Assembly (NCBI GenBank): GCA_934778205.1
Contig: CAKVOD010000002.1
Coordinates: forward strand, 1 to 64,000
DNA from: an uncultured Clostridia bacterium
GTDB taxonomy: Bacteria; Bacillota; Clostridia; Christensenellales; UBA1242
Length of the DNA: 64,000 bases
Direction of reading: 5' to 3'
The notes below the pieces were generated by a model that worked only from the letters and a program-made list of their open reading frames with translations, had not been told where the DNA came from and did not search any database. Of the stretch, positions 43,700 to 52,400 are shown in pieces. The first letter of the stretch is position 1; each line of letters opens with the position of its first letter. The position numbers and the translations under genes are program-made.

Positions 43700-45022
43700 A
43701 TGAAAACAAATCCAACAGTCGCAATTGTCGGACGCCCCAACGTCGGCAAAAGTACGCTTTTTAATAAACTTGTCGGCAAGCGCGTCAGCATTGTCAAGGA
43801 TGAGCCAAACGTTACGCGTGACCGCGTCATTATGGACGCTGAATGGTTAAACTACAAATTCACGCTTGTCGACACAGGCGGGATTGACCTAAAAAGTCAA
43901 GACGAAATGAAACAGCACATTTTATATCAAGCAAAACTTGCAATTGAAATTGCGGATGTAATCATATTTCTTGTCGATGGAAAAGAAGGAGTTGTCAAAG
44001 GTGATCACGAAGTTGCCGACATCTTGCGTCGTTCAAAAAAGCCTATCATTTTGGCAGTCAACAAAGTGGACAACAACGTTTGTGATAGTTTATATGATTT
44101 TTATGAACTTGGACTTGGCGAACCTCTTGCCATATCTGGCGAACAAGGGCGCGGTCTAGGTGATATGCTTGACCTCGTCGTCAAAGACTTTCCGCCCGTC
44201 GATGATGACAACGAAAAAGAGCAACCGCTCAAAATCGCAATTGTTGGACGCCCGAATGTTGGCAAATCAAGTTTGACAAATCGACTGCTCGGCGACGATA
44301 GAATGGTCGTTGCGGACCAAGCAGGCACAACACGCGACAGTGTGGATAGTGCGTTCCGTTATGACGGCAAAGATTATATTTTGATTGACACTGCGGGCAT
44401 ACGTCGAAAAAGTTCAATTGAAATGGACAGTGTCGAATACTACAGCGTCATACGTTCGCTTGACGCAATTAAACGTGCCGACGTCTGCATAATCGTCCTT
44501 GATGCAAGTGAGGAGGTTACGGAACAAGATGTTAAAATTGCAGGGCTCGTTCACGAACAAGGCAAGCCGTCTGTAGTCATCTACAATAAATGGGATATAG
44601 TTGAAAAAGATGAAAGCACAAGTCGTAGATATAAGCAAAAACTTGACGAAGATTTGAAATTTATGTCCTATTATGTTCCGCTTTTCTTGTCCGCAAAAAC
44701 TGGGCAACGATTGTCATCAATAATGCCTACAGTTTTGAAAGTGTACGCAAACGCGTCAAAGCGTTTACAAACGAGCACACTAAACCAAATTTTGATGGAC
44801 GCGACTACAATAACACCGCCACCTTCACAAAGTGGGCGTAGGTTAAAAATCAAATATATGACACAAACACAAACCAACCCACCAACATTTGTCTTGTTTG
44901 TGAATGATAGTAATTTGATGCATTATAGTTACGAGAGATATCTAGAGAATCAATTGCGTAGCGCCGTCGACTTTAGCGGTACGCCTATAGTGTTGATAAC
45001 GCGTTCAAAATCTAAAGACTAA
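43700..45022 (+). CDS. der: Ribosome-assembly GTPase Der (EngA)
   Basis: A double-GTPase needed for 50S subunit maturation. 440 residues. First G domain: GRPNVGKST (about 10-18), DTGGID, NKVDN. Second G domain: GRPNVGKSS (about 180), GTTRDS, DTAGIRRKS, NKWDIVEK. A KH-like C domain (about 350-440) follows with the usual MDATTITPPPSQSGRRLKI segment. The start ATG has AAAAGGAGAT upstream. Followed by plsY. Confidence 0.98.
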   Translation: MKTNPTVAIVGRPNVGKSTLFNKLVGKRVSIVKDEPNVTRDRVIMDAEWLNYKFTLVDTGGIDLKSQDEMKQHILYQAKLAIEIADVIIFLVDGKEGVVKGDHEVADILRRSKKPIILAVNKVDNNVCDSLYDFYELGLGEPLAISGEQGRGLGDMLDLVVKDFPPVDDDNEKEQPLKIAIVGRPNVGKSSLTNRLLGDDRMVVADQAGTTRDSVDSAFRYDGKDYILIDTAGIRRKSSIEMDSVEYYSVIRSLDAIKRADVCIIVLDASEEVTEQDVKIAGLVHEQGKPSVVIYNKWDIVEKDESTSRRYKQKLDEDLKFMSYYVPLFLSAKTGQRLSSIMPTVLKVYANASKRLQTSTLNQILMDATTITPPPSQSGRRLKIKYMTQTQTNPPTFVLFVNDSNLMHYSYERYLENQLRSAVDFSGTPIVLITRSKSKD

Positions 45023-45146
45023 GCAATCTTTTATTGTGATCTATTGATTGAAAATAATCAAAATAATAAAGCATTTTTCATATTTTTGCATAAATTGATT
45101 TTTACATTATTTGTAATGACTAACAACAACATTAGAAGGGGAAAAA

Positions 45147-45992
45147 ATGGAGTGGTATTTCGCCTTAATATTAGGTATTGAAGTAATAATATCATATTTT
45201 ATAGGCAACATAAGTTTCGCAAGAATAATCAGTAAGCACAAACACGGCGACATAACAAAAGTTGGCAGTGGAAATCCGGGTTCAACAAATATGTTGCGCA
45301 CATATGGGGCAAAAATAGGATTTTTGACTCTGTTTTTGGACATTATCAAGGGCGTCATACCGTCATTGATGGGCTATTTAACATTTTATTATACATTGGG
45401 TGGCTCGTGGCAACTAGTTGGGCTTTATTCTTGCGGACTTGCCACAGTCGTTGGACATATGTTTCCCATTTGTTATAAGTTCAAGGGTGGCAAAGGCGTC
45501 GCAACAACATTGGGGGTGTTCGCCGTTGCCGACCCGCTGATAATGTTAATAGTCTTTGCAGGTGCGTTCGTATATGTTTTGTTTTTTGAATATGTTTCAG
45601 TCGCATCATTGCTCATTGTCACAGCGATGTCAATTGTCGAAGTTTATAAAATTCCCGATGATGCAAGTCAAGGTGTCGCGCTCGCGATTAGATTGCTAAT
45701 CTTCGTTATGTTCACGCTCGTTTGGTTTGCACATCGCGCAAATATTCAGCGTTTACTTGTTGGGAAAGAGAATAAAGCCAACCTCAAAAAAGCCTTGAAA
45801 AAGATTCTGAAACAAGAAAAGAAAGAGCGCAAGCAAGAGAAAAAAGCAGGGCATAAACAACAAAAAGCAATAAAAAAATCGCAAAAGAAAACGCGGAAAA
45901 TGGAATCCAAAGAACTAAAAGCCTTGAAAAAAAGTCAAAAAAGTGAAATGCGTGCAAAAAAACGAAATAAATCGACAACGATTTCAAAATAA
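45147..45992 (+). CDS. plsY: Glycerol-3-phosphate acyltransferase PlsY with Lys-rich tail
   Basis: A membrane enzyme that transfers acyl groups from acyl-phosphate to glycerol-3-phosphate, the first step of phospholipid synthesis. Family motifs: YFIGNISFARIISK, GSGNPGSTNMLRTYG, and GHMFPICYKFKGGKGVATTLG; several TM helices span residues 5-205. The usual PlsY is ~200 residues; this one is 281 because residues ~210-281 form a very Lys/Gln/Glu-rich cytoplasmic tail. The start ATG follows AGAAGGGG. In Clostridia der-plsY is normally followed by gpsA and spoIVA; gpsA is missing here. Confidence 0.94.
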   Translation: MEWYFALILGIEVIISYFIGNISFARIISKHKHGDITKVGSGNPGSTNMLRTYGAKIGFLTLFLDIIKGVIPSLMGYLTFYYTLGGSWQLVGLYSCGLATVVGHMFPICYKFKGGKGVATTLGVFAVADPLIMLIVFAGAFVYVLFFEYVSVASLLIVTAMSIVEVYKIPDDASQGVALAIRLLIFVMFTLVWFAHRANIQRLLVGKENKANLKKALKKILKQEKKERKQEKKAGHKQQKAIKKSQKKTRKMESKELKALKKSQKSEMRAKKRNKSTTISK

Positions 45993-46024
45993 TATACAAA
46001 ATGACGGAAACATCTTTAAAAGGT

Positions 46025-46053
46025 TTGATTTTTTGTTTGTTATATGGTAAAAT
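46025..46053 (+). promoter_or_regulatory. Promoter of candidate structured RNA
   Basis: TTGATT, 17-base spacer, TAAAAT. The expected start (about 46060) coincides with the first base of the closing helix of the RNA. Confidence 0.6.
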
Positions 46054-46059
46054 GTGCTT

Positions 46060-46349
46060 ACATTAGAAATAGTTTTTGCTATTTGTGACAAACCTTTGCT
46101 TGAATGTTAGTAGGGTAGCAATCAAGTTTCAGTGGTCGAAAATAAATACCTAAAACTATTGCTAATGATTATATTGTTGTTTGCATCCCAGCGAAAGCAA
46201 TAAAAAAATAAGTTGTTAGTGTATACATTTTGTGAAAAAAAGCATAGCGTAGTGCAGTTGCACTATAACTCCAAATGTACTAGCAAAATATAAGTGATAC
46301 TGTTTTACTCAAAGACGTCTTGCAACAATGCGAGGCGTCGCCTTTTTTT
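46060..46349 (+). ncRNA. Candidate 290-nt structured RNA upstream of spoIVA
   Basis: The gap 45993-46413 has no protein gene but holds a chain of good helices. P1: 46061-46076 with 46152-46167 (15 pairs, one A-G mismatch). P2 inside it: CTTGA-A-TGTTA (46099-46109) with TAGCA-A-TCAAG (46116-46126), loop GTAGGG. P3: TATTG/TTTGC (46172-46184) with GCGAA/CAATA (46191-46202). P4: TACATTT (46224) with AAATGTA (46273), enclosing TAGTGC-AGTT-GCACTA. P5 is an 11-bp terminator with T7. A promoter starts exactly at P1. It does not show the core motifs of SRP RNA, RNase P, tmRNA or any riboswitch I know. It could be a free RNA or an attenuated leader of spoIVA. Confidence 0.55.
46314..46349 (+). terminator. 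Strong intrinsic terminator before spoIVA
   Basis: GACGTCTTGCA-ACAA-TGCGAGGCGTC (11 pairs including G-T) then T7. Confidence 0.9.
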
Positions 46350-46362
46350 ACGATGTTTTTTG

Positions 46363-46391
46363 TAATATTGCAAAAATTGTCTTCATATAAT
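46363..46391 (+). promoter_or_regulatory. Sigma-E-like promoter of spoIVA
   Basis: TAATATT (46363-46369), 14-base spacer, CATATAAT (46384-46391), close to the mother-cell sigma-E pattern (ATATT, then CATACA-T). spoIVA is a sigma-E gene in Bacillus. Confidence 0.6.
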
Positions 46392-46413
46392 GTTATAAAT
46401 CTAGGAGGGAGCA

Positions 46414-47883
46414 ATGGAAAACACCATATATCAAGACATTGCAAAACGCACAAATGGAGACATTTATCTAGGCGTTGTAGGGCCTGTTCGCGTGGGAAAA
46501 TCTACATTCATCACAAATTTTATGGAAAAACTTGTTTTGCCTAATATAGAGGATAACAACGTTAGAATACGTACTGTGGACGAACTCCCGCAGTCCGCTG
46601 ACGGCAAAACAATAATGACAACACAACCAAAGTTTGTGCCGTCGCAAGCGGTCAAAATCAATATAGACAATATAGAAATGAATGTCCGTTTGATTGATTG
46701 CGTCGGCTACTTTGTCGCTGGCGCACTTGGCTCGGAAGAAGGGGAACGCCCACGCCTTGTCAAAACCCCGTGGAGTGACGAGGATATGCCACTCGAACGC
46801 GCCGCCGAAATCGGCACAGAAAAAGTCATCAAAGAGCATTCAACCGTCGGTATAGTGATGACAAGCGACGGCAGTTTTGGCGAACTTTCTCGCGAGTCGT
46901 TCATTGAAGGCGAGGAGCGCGTCATCAACGAATTAAAATCAATCAACAAGCCTTTTGTCGTGATTCTCAATTCCGCGCACCCAAAAGCGCCAGAAACAAA
47001 AACAATTGCAAAGGAAATCAGTGAAAAACACAATGTCAAAGTTATGGCAATGGATGTGACAAATCTTGATATGGACAACATAAACACAATTTTTGCCAAT
47101 TTACTTGAGGAGTTTCCTCTCGTCGCAATTGAAATCAAAATGCCACTTTGGATGCAAGCACTTTCATTTGCACATCCACTGATTGAAAAAGTAATCGACG
47201 AATTCAAAACCCAACTCTTGGACGTCGAAAAAGTGGGTGACCTCTCACAAAACGCACTGTTTGCAGAAAGTGAAGAATTTGAGCCAATCAATGCGAATCT
47301 CGTTAAAATGGGCGAAGGACGCGTCGACTTTATAATTACGCCAAAACCTCACTTGTTTTACAATGTGCTAAGCGAGCAATGCGGAATGGAAATTCAAAAT
47401 GACTTTGAGTTGATTAGCAACATAAAGGAACTTGCGCACGCAAAAACTGAGTACGACAAACTAAAGGACGCCTTGCAGTCAGTTGAAGAAACAGGGTATG
47501 GCGTTGTCAATCCAAAACTTACCGATATGACACTTGACGAACCAGTTGTCGTAAAACAAGGCAACCGCTATGGCGTCAAACTCCACGCCAGCGCGCCAAG
47601 CCTGCATATTATGAAAGTGGACATTGAAACTGACCTCTCGCCACTTGTCGGCACCGAAGCGCAAACAACCGATTTTGTCAATTATCTGCAAAAAGAGTTT
47701 GAAGACAATCCACAGTCATTGTGGGATACAAATGTGTTAGGGCGTTCACTCAGTGACCTTGTCAGCGACGGGATGAAAAACAAACTCTCAGGAATGCCAA
47801 TAGACGCGCAACGCAAAATGCGCAAAACCCTCACAAAAATTGTCAACGAAGGCAAGGGTGGAATCATTTGCATTTTGTTGTGA
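46414..47883 (+). CDS. spoIVA: Stage IV sporulation protein A (coat-basement ATPase)
   Basis: Polymerises, using ATP, on the forespore surface as the base layer of the spore coat. 489 residues, full length. Walker A GPVRVGKST is at residues 23-31, with TRAFAC-type GTPase-like N domain features (IRTVDELPQSADGKTIMTTQ, LIDCVGYF). A long helical middle and the conserved C-terminal membrane-targeting end KGGIICILL follow. AGGAGG lies five bases before the ATG. A sigma-E-like promoter and a separate upstream terminator make it an independent unit. Nearly universal in endospore formers, so it is good evidence for sporulation ancestry. Confidence 0.97.
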   Translation: MENTIYQDIAKRTNGDIYLGVVGPVRVGKSTFITNFMEKLVLPNIEDNNVRIRTVDELPQSADGKTIMTTQPKFVPSQAVKINIDNIEMNVRLIDCVGYFVAGALGSEEGERPRLVKTPWSDEDMPLERAAEIGTEKVIKEHSTVGIVMTSDGSFGELSRESFIEGEERVINELKSINKPFVVILNSAHPKAPETKTIAKEISEKHNVKVMAMDVTNLDMDNINTIFANLLEEFPLVAIEIKMPLWMQALSFAHPLIEKVIDEFKTQLLDVEKVGDLSQNALFAESEEFEPINANLVKMGEGRVDFIITPKPHLFYNVLSEQCGMEIQNDFELISNIKELAHAKTEYDKLKDALQSVEETGYGVVNPKLTDMTLDEPVVVKQGNRYGVKLHASAPSLHIMKVDIETDLSPLVGTEAQTTDFVNYLQKEFEDNPQSLWDTNVLGRSLSDLVSDGMKNKLSGMPIDAQRKMRKTLTKIVNEGKGGIICILL

Positions 47884-47938
47884 AATTCTAAATTTAATTG
47901 ATTTTCCCCTTTGCTATAAATTTTAAAAGCATAAAAAA

Positions 47939-47985
47939 AAAAAAGAAAGTAAGTAAAAACATCCAATTTGCTTTCTTTTTTATTT
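47939..47985 (+). terminator. Probable spoIVA terminator
   Basis: AAAAAAGAAAG (47939-47949) pairs with CTTTCTTTTTT (47971-47981) around a 21-base loop, T-rich after. Confidence 0.55.
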
Positions 47986-48001
47986 TATATAGCGAAAATA
48001 G

Positions 48002-48030
48002 TTGACTAAATCTTGAAAAATGGGTATACT
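48002..48030 (+). promoter_or_regulatory. Promoter of poly-G gene 3
   Basis: TTGACT, 17-base spacer, TATACT. TTGAAAAATGGGTATACTAA matches the promoter at 36678. Confidence 0.8.
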
Positions 48031-48137
48031 AAAATTGTATTTTCAAAACAATGCTTACGACCAAAGAAAGCACTACAAGGGGTTATGTAGCGCCCTTTGA
48101 TTGCAGGCAAAAAATGGAAACGAAGGAGATAGGAATT

Positions 48138-50107
48138 ATGAGATTTGTACAAAAATGGGGGGGGGGGGGGCATATAAGCACAGTAGCAATAATAGCGGGC
48201 TAAGGCACTATTTTGCTACGCTTAACGCAGAAAAACAACAGGATACCCACACAAATTATAAAACTGAATATAAAAAGCAAACAACTGCAACACAACTTGT
48301 GTTGTGGCTTTTGGTGTTTTGTGTGGCTTGTGTTTTTGCAATGACGCCAATATTTAATTCTAAAAAATCAGCGTCACTAGATGCTGGACAAGTAAATGAC
48401 GGCGCGTTTACAAACGCGCCGTGGGTGCAAGTGAACACGGCAAGCAAGCCATTGTTCACGGGCAATAATACTGTAGACGGGGAAGTGCTGTATGACTTGC
48501 TTTCCTATGTCAATTCAACAACTGTATGGAATGGTGTACAAAAAAATAACACAACACCATTTGAGGGCAGTGCATATACTGCACTTACTTGTGAAGATTT
48601 TGGCAAATTAGATAGCAACACAAATCGTAACTTTGCGCAATTGCTTGTCACATTGTATGGCGATACAATCATCGACTCAAACAACAAAGCAGTGCAATGG
48701 CAAGTGGTATATCGTTCAATGAACGATACAAGTGATGTCCTCACACTATATATGAATGATATATACAAAACAACATCAATGTTTGACTCAACGGGTAGTA
48801 ATAATGAATACTTGAAAAGCGACACTTTACGTGGCTTTGTCAGCACAGGAACGAATTCACTGCAAAAGCAAGTATCGACTAAGTACGGCACATCATATTT
48901 GGTCGCACCGAAAGATGTTCCAAGTAGTTGGCAAAGCAAAAATAACCAACCAGATTCAGACGGTAGCGTAAGTTGGTGCACAAACAATGGGCTAAACAAT
49001 GTGGAAGACTTACTATGGGTACCAAGTGGATATGAAGTATTATCAGTTTTAAAGAATAAAAACACAAACGAATGGGAAAATGAAAATACAGAAGTATCGT
49101 GGGTATGGGATGTGAAAGATACAGAATGGAATAATACAGAAATCTCAAAAAATGATAATTTGCTTGTATGGGATATGGATGCGGGTGTTTTTATGGAATG
49201 TACAACAAATGGTGGTCGTACAGGTTTGTGGAGAATGAATGGCTATGATAGAGCGACAAATTCTGAGACGTGGCTGCGTTCTGGTCATCCAGACTCTTCT
49301 GGAAGTTATCTGAGCGCGCGCACCATCGGACCAATGGGTGACGGTAGCGGCATGAGAGTCGACGACTCCTACAGCGTTCGCGTAGCGCTCCATCTAAATC
49401 TTGCCTCCCTTGCAGAGCAACAGCTCTGCAAGGTATCTGCAAATAGTAGTTTTTCAAGTGGTACAGCACCAACCTGCGCGTTATCAACAGATGCTAGAGA
49501 TTTGCATGAGGGTGAATTTAACTATAAAAACTATATTGTTCCAAACAATGCTACTACAAAGGGAAGTGCCACCGCTACATTCACAGAAAGAAATTCTACA
49601 AAAATAAAATCATTTATTTTGAAAACTGAAACAAGCAGCAAAACAATCAATGTGGATAGCGCAAGCGGTAGCGGTACTGCAAGCGGTGTTGGGGACTATT
49701 CGTACACATATAGTGACGGTAAGTTGTCAGTGACTGTTTCAAACTTGAGTGCATCTACAGAAGTTGTTGCTAGTGACGTACTTACAACGAATTTAAATAT
49801 TGTAGCAAACAATAACTCAGTAAATAGTTTGCTCATATTGACAATAATGGACGGTAGCACGAGCATTGCTGAATATAGTTGCATATCAGGCACAATTTCA
49901 GTTAGTGTTACTTTGGAGCAAAAGAAAACATATAAAATTCTTGCCACAAGACCATTTGGAAGTCGATTGACAGTACTTTTGAACGGCGCAACACTCGCGC
50001 CAACCAACTTTGCGTGCTACGAAATTTCGACAGGCACTAATAACGCAATGAACTTGTCGTTCACATTGACAGGCGACGGCTCGTGGAAAAACTGCGTTGT
50101 GGTTTAA
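48138..50107 (+). CDS. Poly-G contingency gene 3: exported DUF6273-like protein, out of frame as assembled
   Basis: ATG 48138 lies nine bases after AAGGAG. MRFVQKW runs into 14 G (48157-48170), and the assembled frame ends ten codons after the run. With 12 or 15 G it enters the long frame (about 656 residues with 15): a polar N-region, a hydrophobic segment (LVLWLLVFCVACVFAM), and a large ectodomain whose end (TWLRSGHPDSSGSYLSA, later RVALHLNLASL) resembles the DUF6273 fold of Clostridia surface proteins. A linker and the shared C-terminal module (TYKILATRPFGS...GSWKNCVVV) follow. The long frame's own first codon (TTG 48101) has no ribosome site. Likely a switchable surface protein; ligand unknown. 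Confidence 0.82.
48157..48170 (+). repeat. Poly-G run, 14 bases
   Basis: Homopolymer at codons 7-11 of the gene at 48138. 12 or 15 G would restore the reading frame. Confidence 0.95.
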
Positions 50108-50159
50108 CATAAAGTAGTGTAAAAATTGTGTTGTAATTCATTAAAATTATCATTTTGAG

Positions 50160-50189
50160 AGTGCATAGCATTAGTTATGCACTTTTTTT
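50160..50189 (+). terminator. Terminator of poly-G gene 3
   Basis: AGTGCATA (50160-50167) pairs with TATGCACT (50175-50182), then T7. Confidence 0.85.
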
Positions 50190-50268
50190 GAAAAATGTTG
50201 GAAATTTAGAAAAATATGAGGCAATTCATATCTAACATAATGAAATCGTGTTTTATATTAAAAATGAT

Positions 50269-50297
50269 TTGATTATTTTTTTTGAATTTGTTAAAAT
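50269..50297 (+). promoter_or_regulatory. Transketolase promoter
   Basis: TTGATT, 17-base spacer, TAAAAT, 25 bases before the ATG. Confidence 0.55.
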
Positions 50298-50321
50298 ACT
50301 AATATTATTAGGAGAAAAAAT

Positions 50322-52304
50322 ATGACAGATAGAGAAATCGCGATAAATGAATTGCGTGTGCTTGGCGCAATGGAAATTGCAAACGCAAAGTCAGGGCATA
50401 CTGGGATAGTTCTCAGCAGTGCGCCAATTATGTTTGCGCTATTCAATGACCACTTGAATTTTAACCCCAAAGACGAAAAATGGATGATGAGAGATAGATT
50501 TGTTTTGAGCGCAGGACACGGCAGTGCGCTATTGTATGCAACTCTCCATATGTTTGGTTATGACTATTCGATTAATGACTTAAAAAGTTTTAGGCAATTA
50601 CACAGCAAGTGTGCTGGACACCCTGACTACGGGGCTCCGGGTGTTGAAGTGACTACGGGTCCGCTTGGACAAGGTATAGCAAATGCCGTCGGTATGGCGC
50701 TTTGTGAAAAGAAATTGCATACGCTGTCGACAAAAGTTAGTGACGGCTTTTATAAGCATTATACTTATGTTTTGGTTGGCGAGGGCGACATATCTGAAGG
50801 CATTTGTTATGAAGCCTGCTCACTTGCAGGACTTTGGAAACTCAACAACCTAATCGTTTTGCTTGATAGCAACAATATGACGATTGAAGGGCGTGCCGAG
50901 CTGGCGCTTGGCGATAATTTGCGTCAGCGTTTTGAAGCACAAGGCTTTTTCGTCGTGGAAGTCGATGATGGGAATGACAGCGTTGCAATCAGCGAAGCAA
51001 TTTCTCGAGCAAAAGAGCAAGGCGAAAAGCCCAGCCTTATTATTTGCAAGACAAAACTTGGCTATGGTTGCGAACTTGAGGACACGCCCAAAATTCACGG
51101 CAGTGCTTTGAATGAAAAAGGACTTGATTATTTGCGTGACAAATTGGGTGTTGATATGCGTGATTGGAAATTCAGCAAATCGACAAAGGCACTTGTCGAT
51201 GAGGGCGCAAAAAGAAGAAAGGCATTTTATGCCGAAAATTCCAAAAAGTTGCGCAATTTCTTGTCAAACGAACTGTTTGCGCCAATGAATGTAAATGCGA
51301 TTCAAACTAAACTTTTTGACCAAAATTGGTTTTATGACCTCAGCACACGTTCCGCATCAGGCAAAGTTCTCAATTTTTTGAAAGACGACTTGAAAAACCT
51401 TATTGGTGGGAGCGCTGACCTTGCGCCGTCAACAAAGGCATATTTTGAAAATGAGCCATATTTCAGCGCAGACATCGACGGTCGCAACATACATTTTGGC
51501 ATTCGAGAGCACGCAATGTCTGCAATTTGTAATGGTATACAATTATATGGCGCGTACAAAGCGTTTTGTTCGACATTTTTCGTATTTTCCGACTATCTCA
51601 AGCCAAGTTTGCGAATGTCTGCAATTATGGGGCTTGATGTGCTTTATATTCTCACGCACGACAGTATTGCCGTTGGCGAAGATGGCATAACTCATCAGCC
51701 GATTGAACAACTCGCGGGATTGCGTGCAATTCCAAACACAATTGTGTTTCGTCCGTGCGACACGCGTGAAACTGTTTCAGCGTTCGCCACATATCTAAAC
51801 AACTCAAACAAGCCGACTATTATGGTTCTTTCAAGGCAAGATATAAAATGTCAAAATAGTGACGTAGAACTAGCAATGAAAGGCGGTTACATTTTGCTAA
51901 AAGAACCGATTGAAAGACTAGATGTGACACTTATTGCAAGCGGAAGTGAAGTTGCGACTTGCACTGAAATACGCGATATGCTTTTTCAAAAGGGATTTTC
52001 CGCGCGCGTGGTTTCTATGCCTTGCGTTGAAATTTTCAAGGAGCAAACAAAGAGATACCAAAAGCAAGTACTATCTCCTGACGCGGTCAAAGTTTTTGTG
52101 GAATTATCGAATGATGATGTCTACAATCAATTTTTAGGTGACAATGATATTGTTTTGAACATTAATACATTTGGTGAAAGTGGCAAGGCTACCGATGTTA
52201 TTAATGATATGGGTATGTCGGCTGAAAAACTATTGCCAAAAATTGTCAAAGCAATCAAAGCATATAGGCGCACAAATGCGTCACTTGCAGATATTTTGCC
52301 GTAA
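50322..52304 (+). CDS. tkt: Transketolase
   Basis: A thiamine-diphosphate enzyme that moves two-carbon ketol units in the non-oxidative pentose phosphate pathway. 660 residues, full length. N-terminal His-rich active-site blocks (NAKSGHTGI, SAGHGSALLYATLHM, GPLGQGIANAVGMAL), the TPP motif GEGDISEG...NNLIVLLDSNNMTIEG, the pyrimidine domain with GIREHAMSAICNGI and THDSIAVGEDGITHQPIEQLA, and a C-terminal regulatory-type domain. The start ATG follows AGGAG. Single gene with its own terminator. Confidence 0.97.
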   Translation: MTDREIAINELRVLGAMEIANAKSGHTGIVLSSAPIMFALFNDHLNFNPKDEKWMMRDRFVLSAGHGSALLYATLHMFGYDYSINDLKSFRQLHSKCAGHPDYGAPGVEVTTGPLGQGIANAVGMALCEKKLHTLSTKVSDGFYKHYTYVLVGEGDISEGICYEACSLAGLWKLNNLIVLLDSNNMTIEGRAELALGDNLRQRFEAQGFFVVEVDDGNDSVAISEAISRAKEQGEKPSLIICKTKLGYGCELEDTPKIHGSALNEKGLDYLRDKLGVDMRDWKFSKSTKALVDEGAKRRKAFYAENSKKLRNFLSNELFAPMNVNAIQTKLFDQNWFYDLSTRSASGKVLNFLKDDLKNLIGGSADLAPSTKAYFENEPYFSADIDGRNIHFGIREHAMSAICNGIQLYGAYKAFCSTFFVFSDYLKPSLRMSAIMGLDVLYILTHDSIAVGEDGITHQPIEQLAGLRAIPNTIVFRPCDTRETVSAFATYLNNSNKPTIMVLSRQDIKCQNSDVELAMKGGYILLKEPIERLDVTLIASGSEVATCTEIRDMLFQKGFSARVVSMPCVEIFKEQTKRYQKQVLSPDAVKVFVELSNDDVYNQFLGDNDIVLNINTFGESGKATDVINDMGMSAEKLLPKIVKAIKAYRRTNASLADILP

Positions 52305-52324
52305 ATTGAAAAGTTTGATTTTTT

Positions 52325-52356
52325 AAACACGTCCAAGCATATTTGGCGTGTTTTTT
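52325..52356 (+). terminator. Transketolase terminator
   Basis: AAACACG-T-CCAA pairs with TTGG-CGTGTTT, then T-run. Confidence 0.88.
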
Positions 52357-52400
52357 GTTATTTTGTGCGTTTTAATGGCAAAAATAAAGTAAAAAATAGT

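Noticed and set aside
46060..46349. SRP RNA, RNase P RNA or tmRNA
   Set aside because: The conserved cores (such as the SRP GGAA tetraloop helix, RNase P GAGGAAAGTCC-type start, tmRNA acceptor pairing) are not present.
46707..47291. 194-residue open frame antisense to spoIVA
   Set aside because: spoIVA is certain on the other strand. Long antisense frames are common here because of codon bias, and no ribosome site is seen.
47933..47944. A-run of 12 as another contingency tract
   Set aside because: It lies in an intergenic terminator stem after spoIVA, not in a coding or promoter position.
48101..48140. TTG 48101 as a start that would make poly-G gene 3 in frame as assembled
   Set aside because: No ribosome site precedes it, while AAGGAG sits nine bases before ATG 48138. 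The frame through GNEGDRNYEI is read-through of the untranslated leader.
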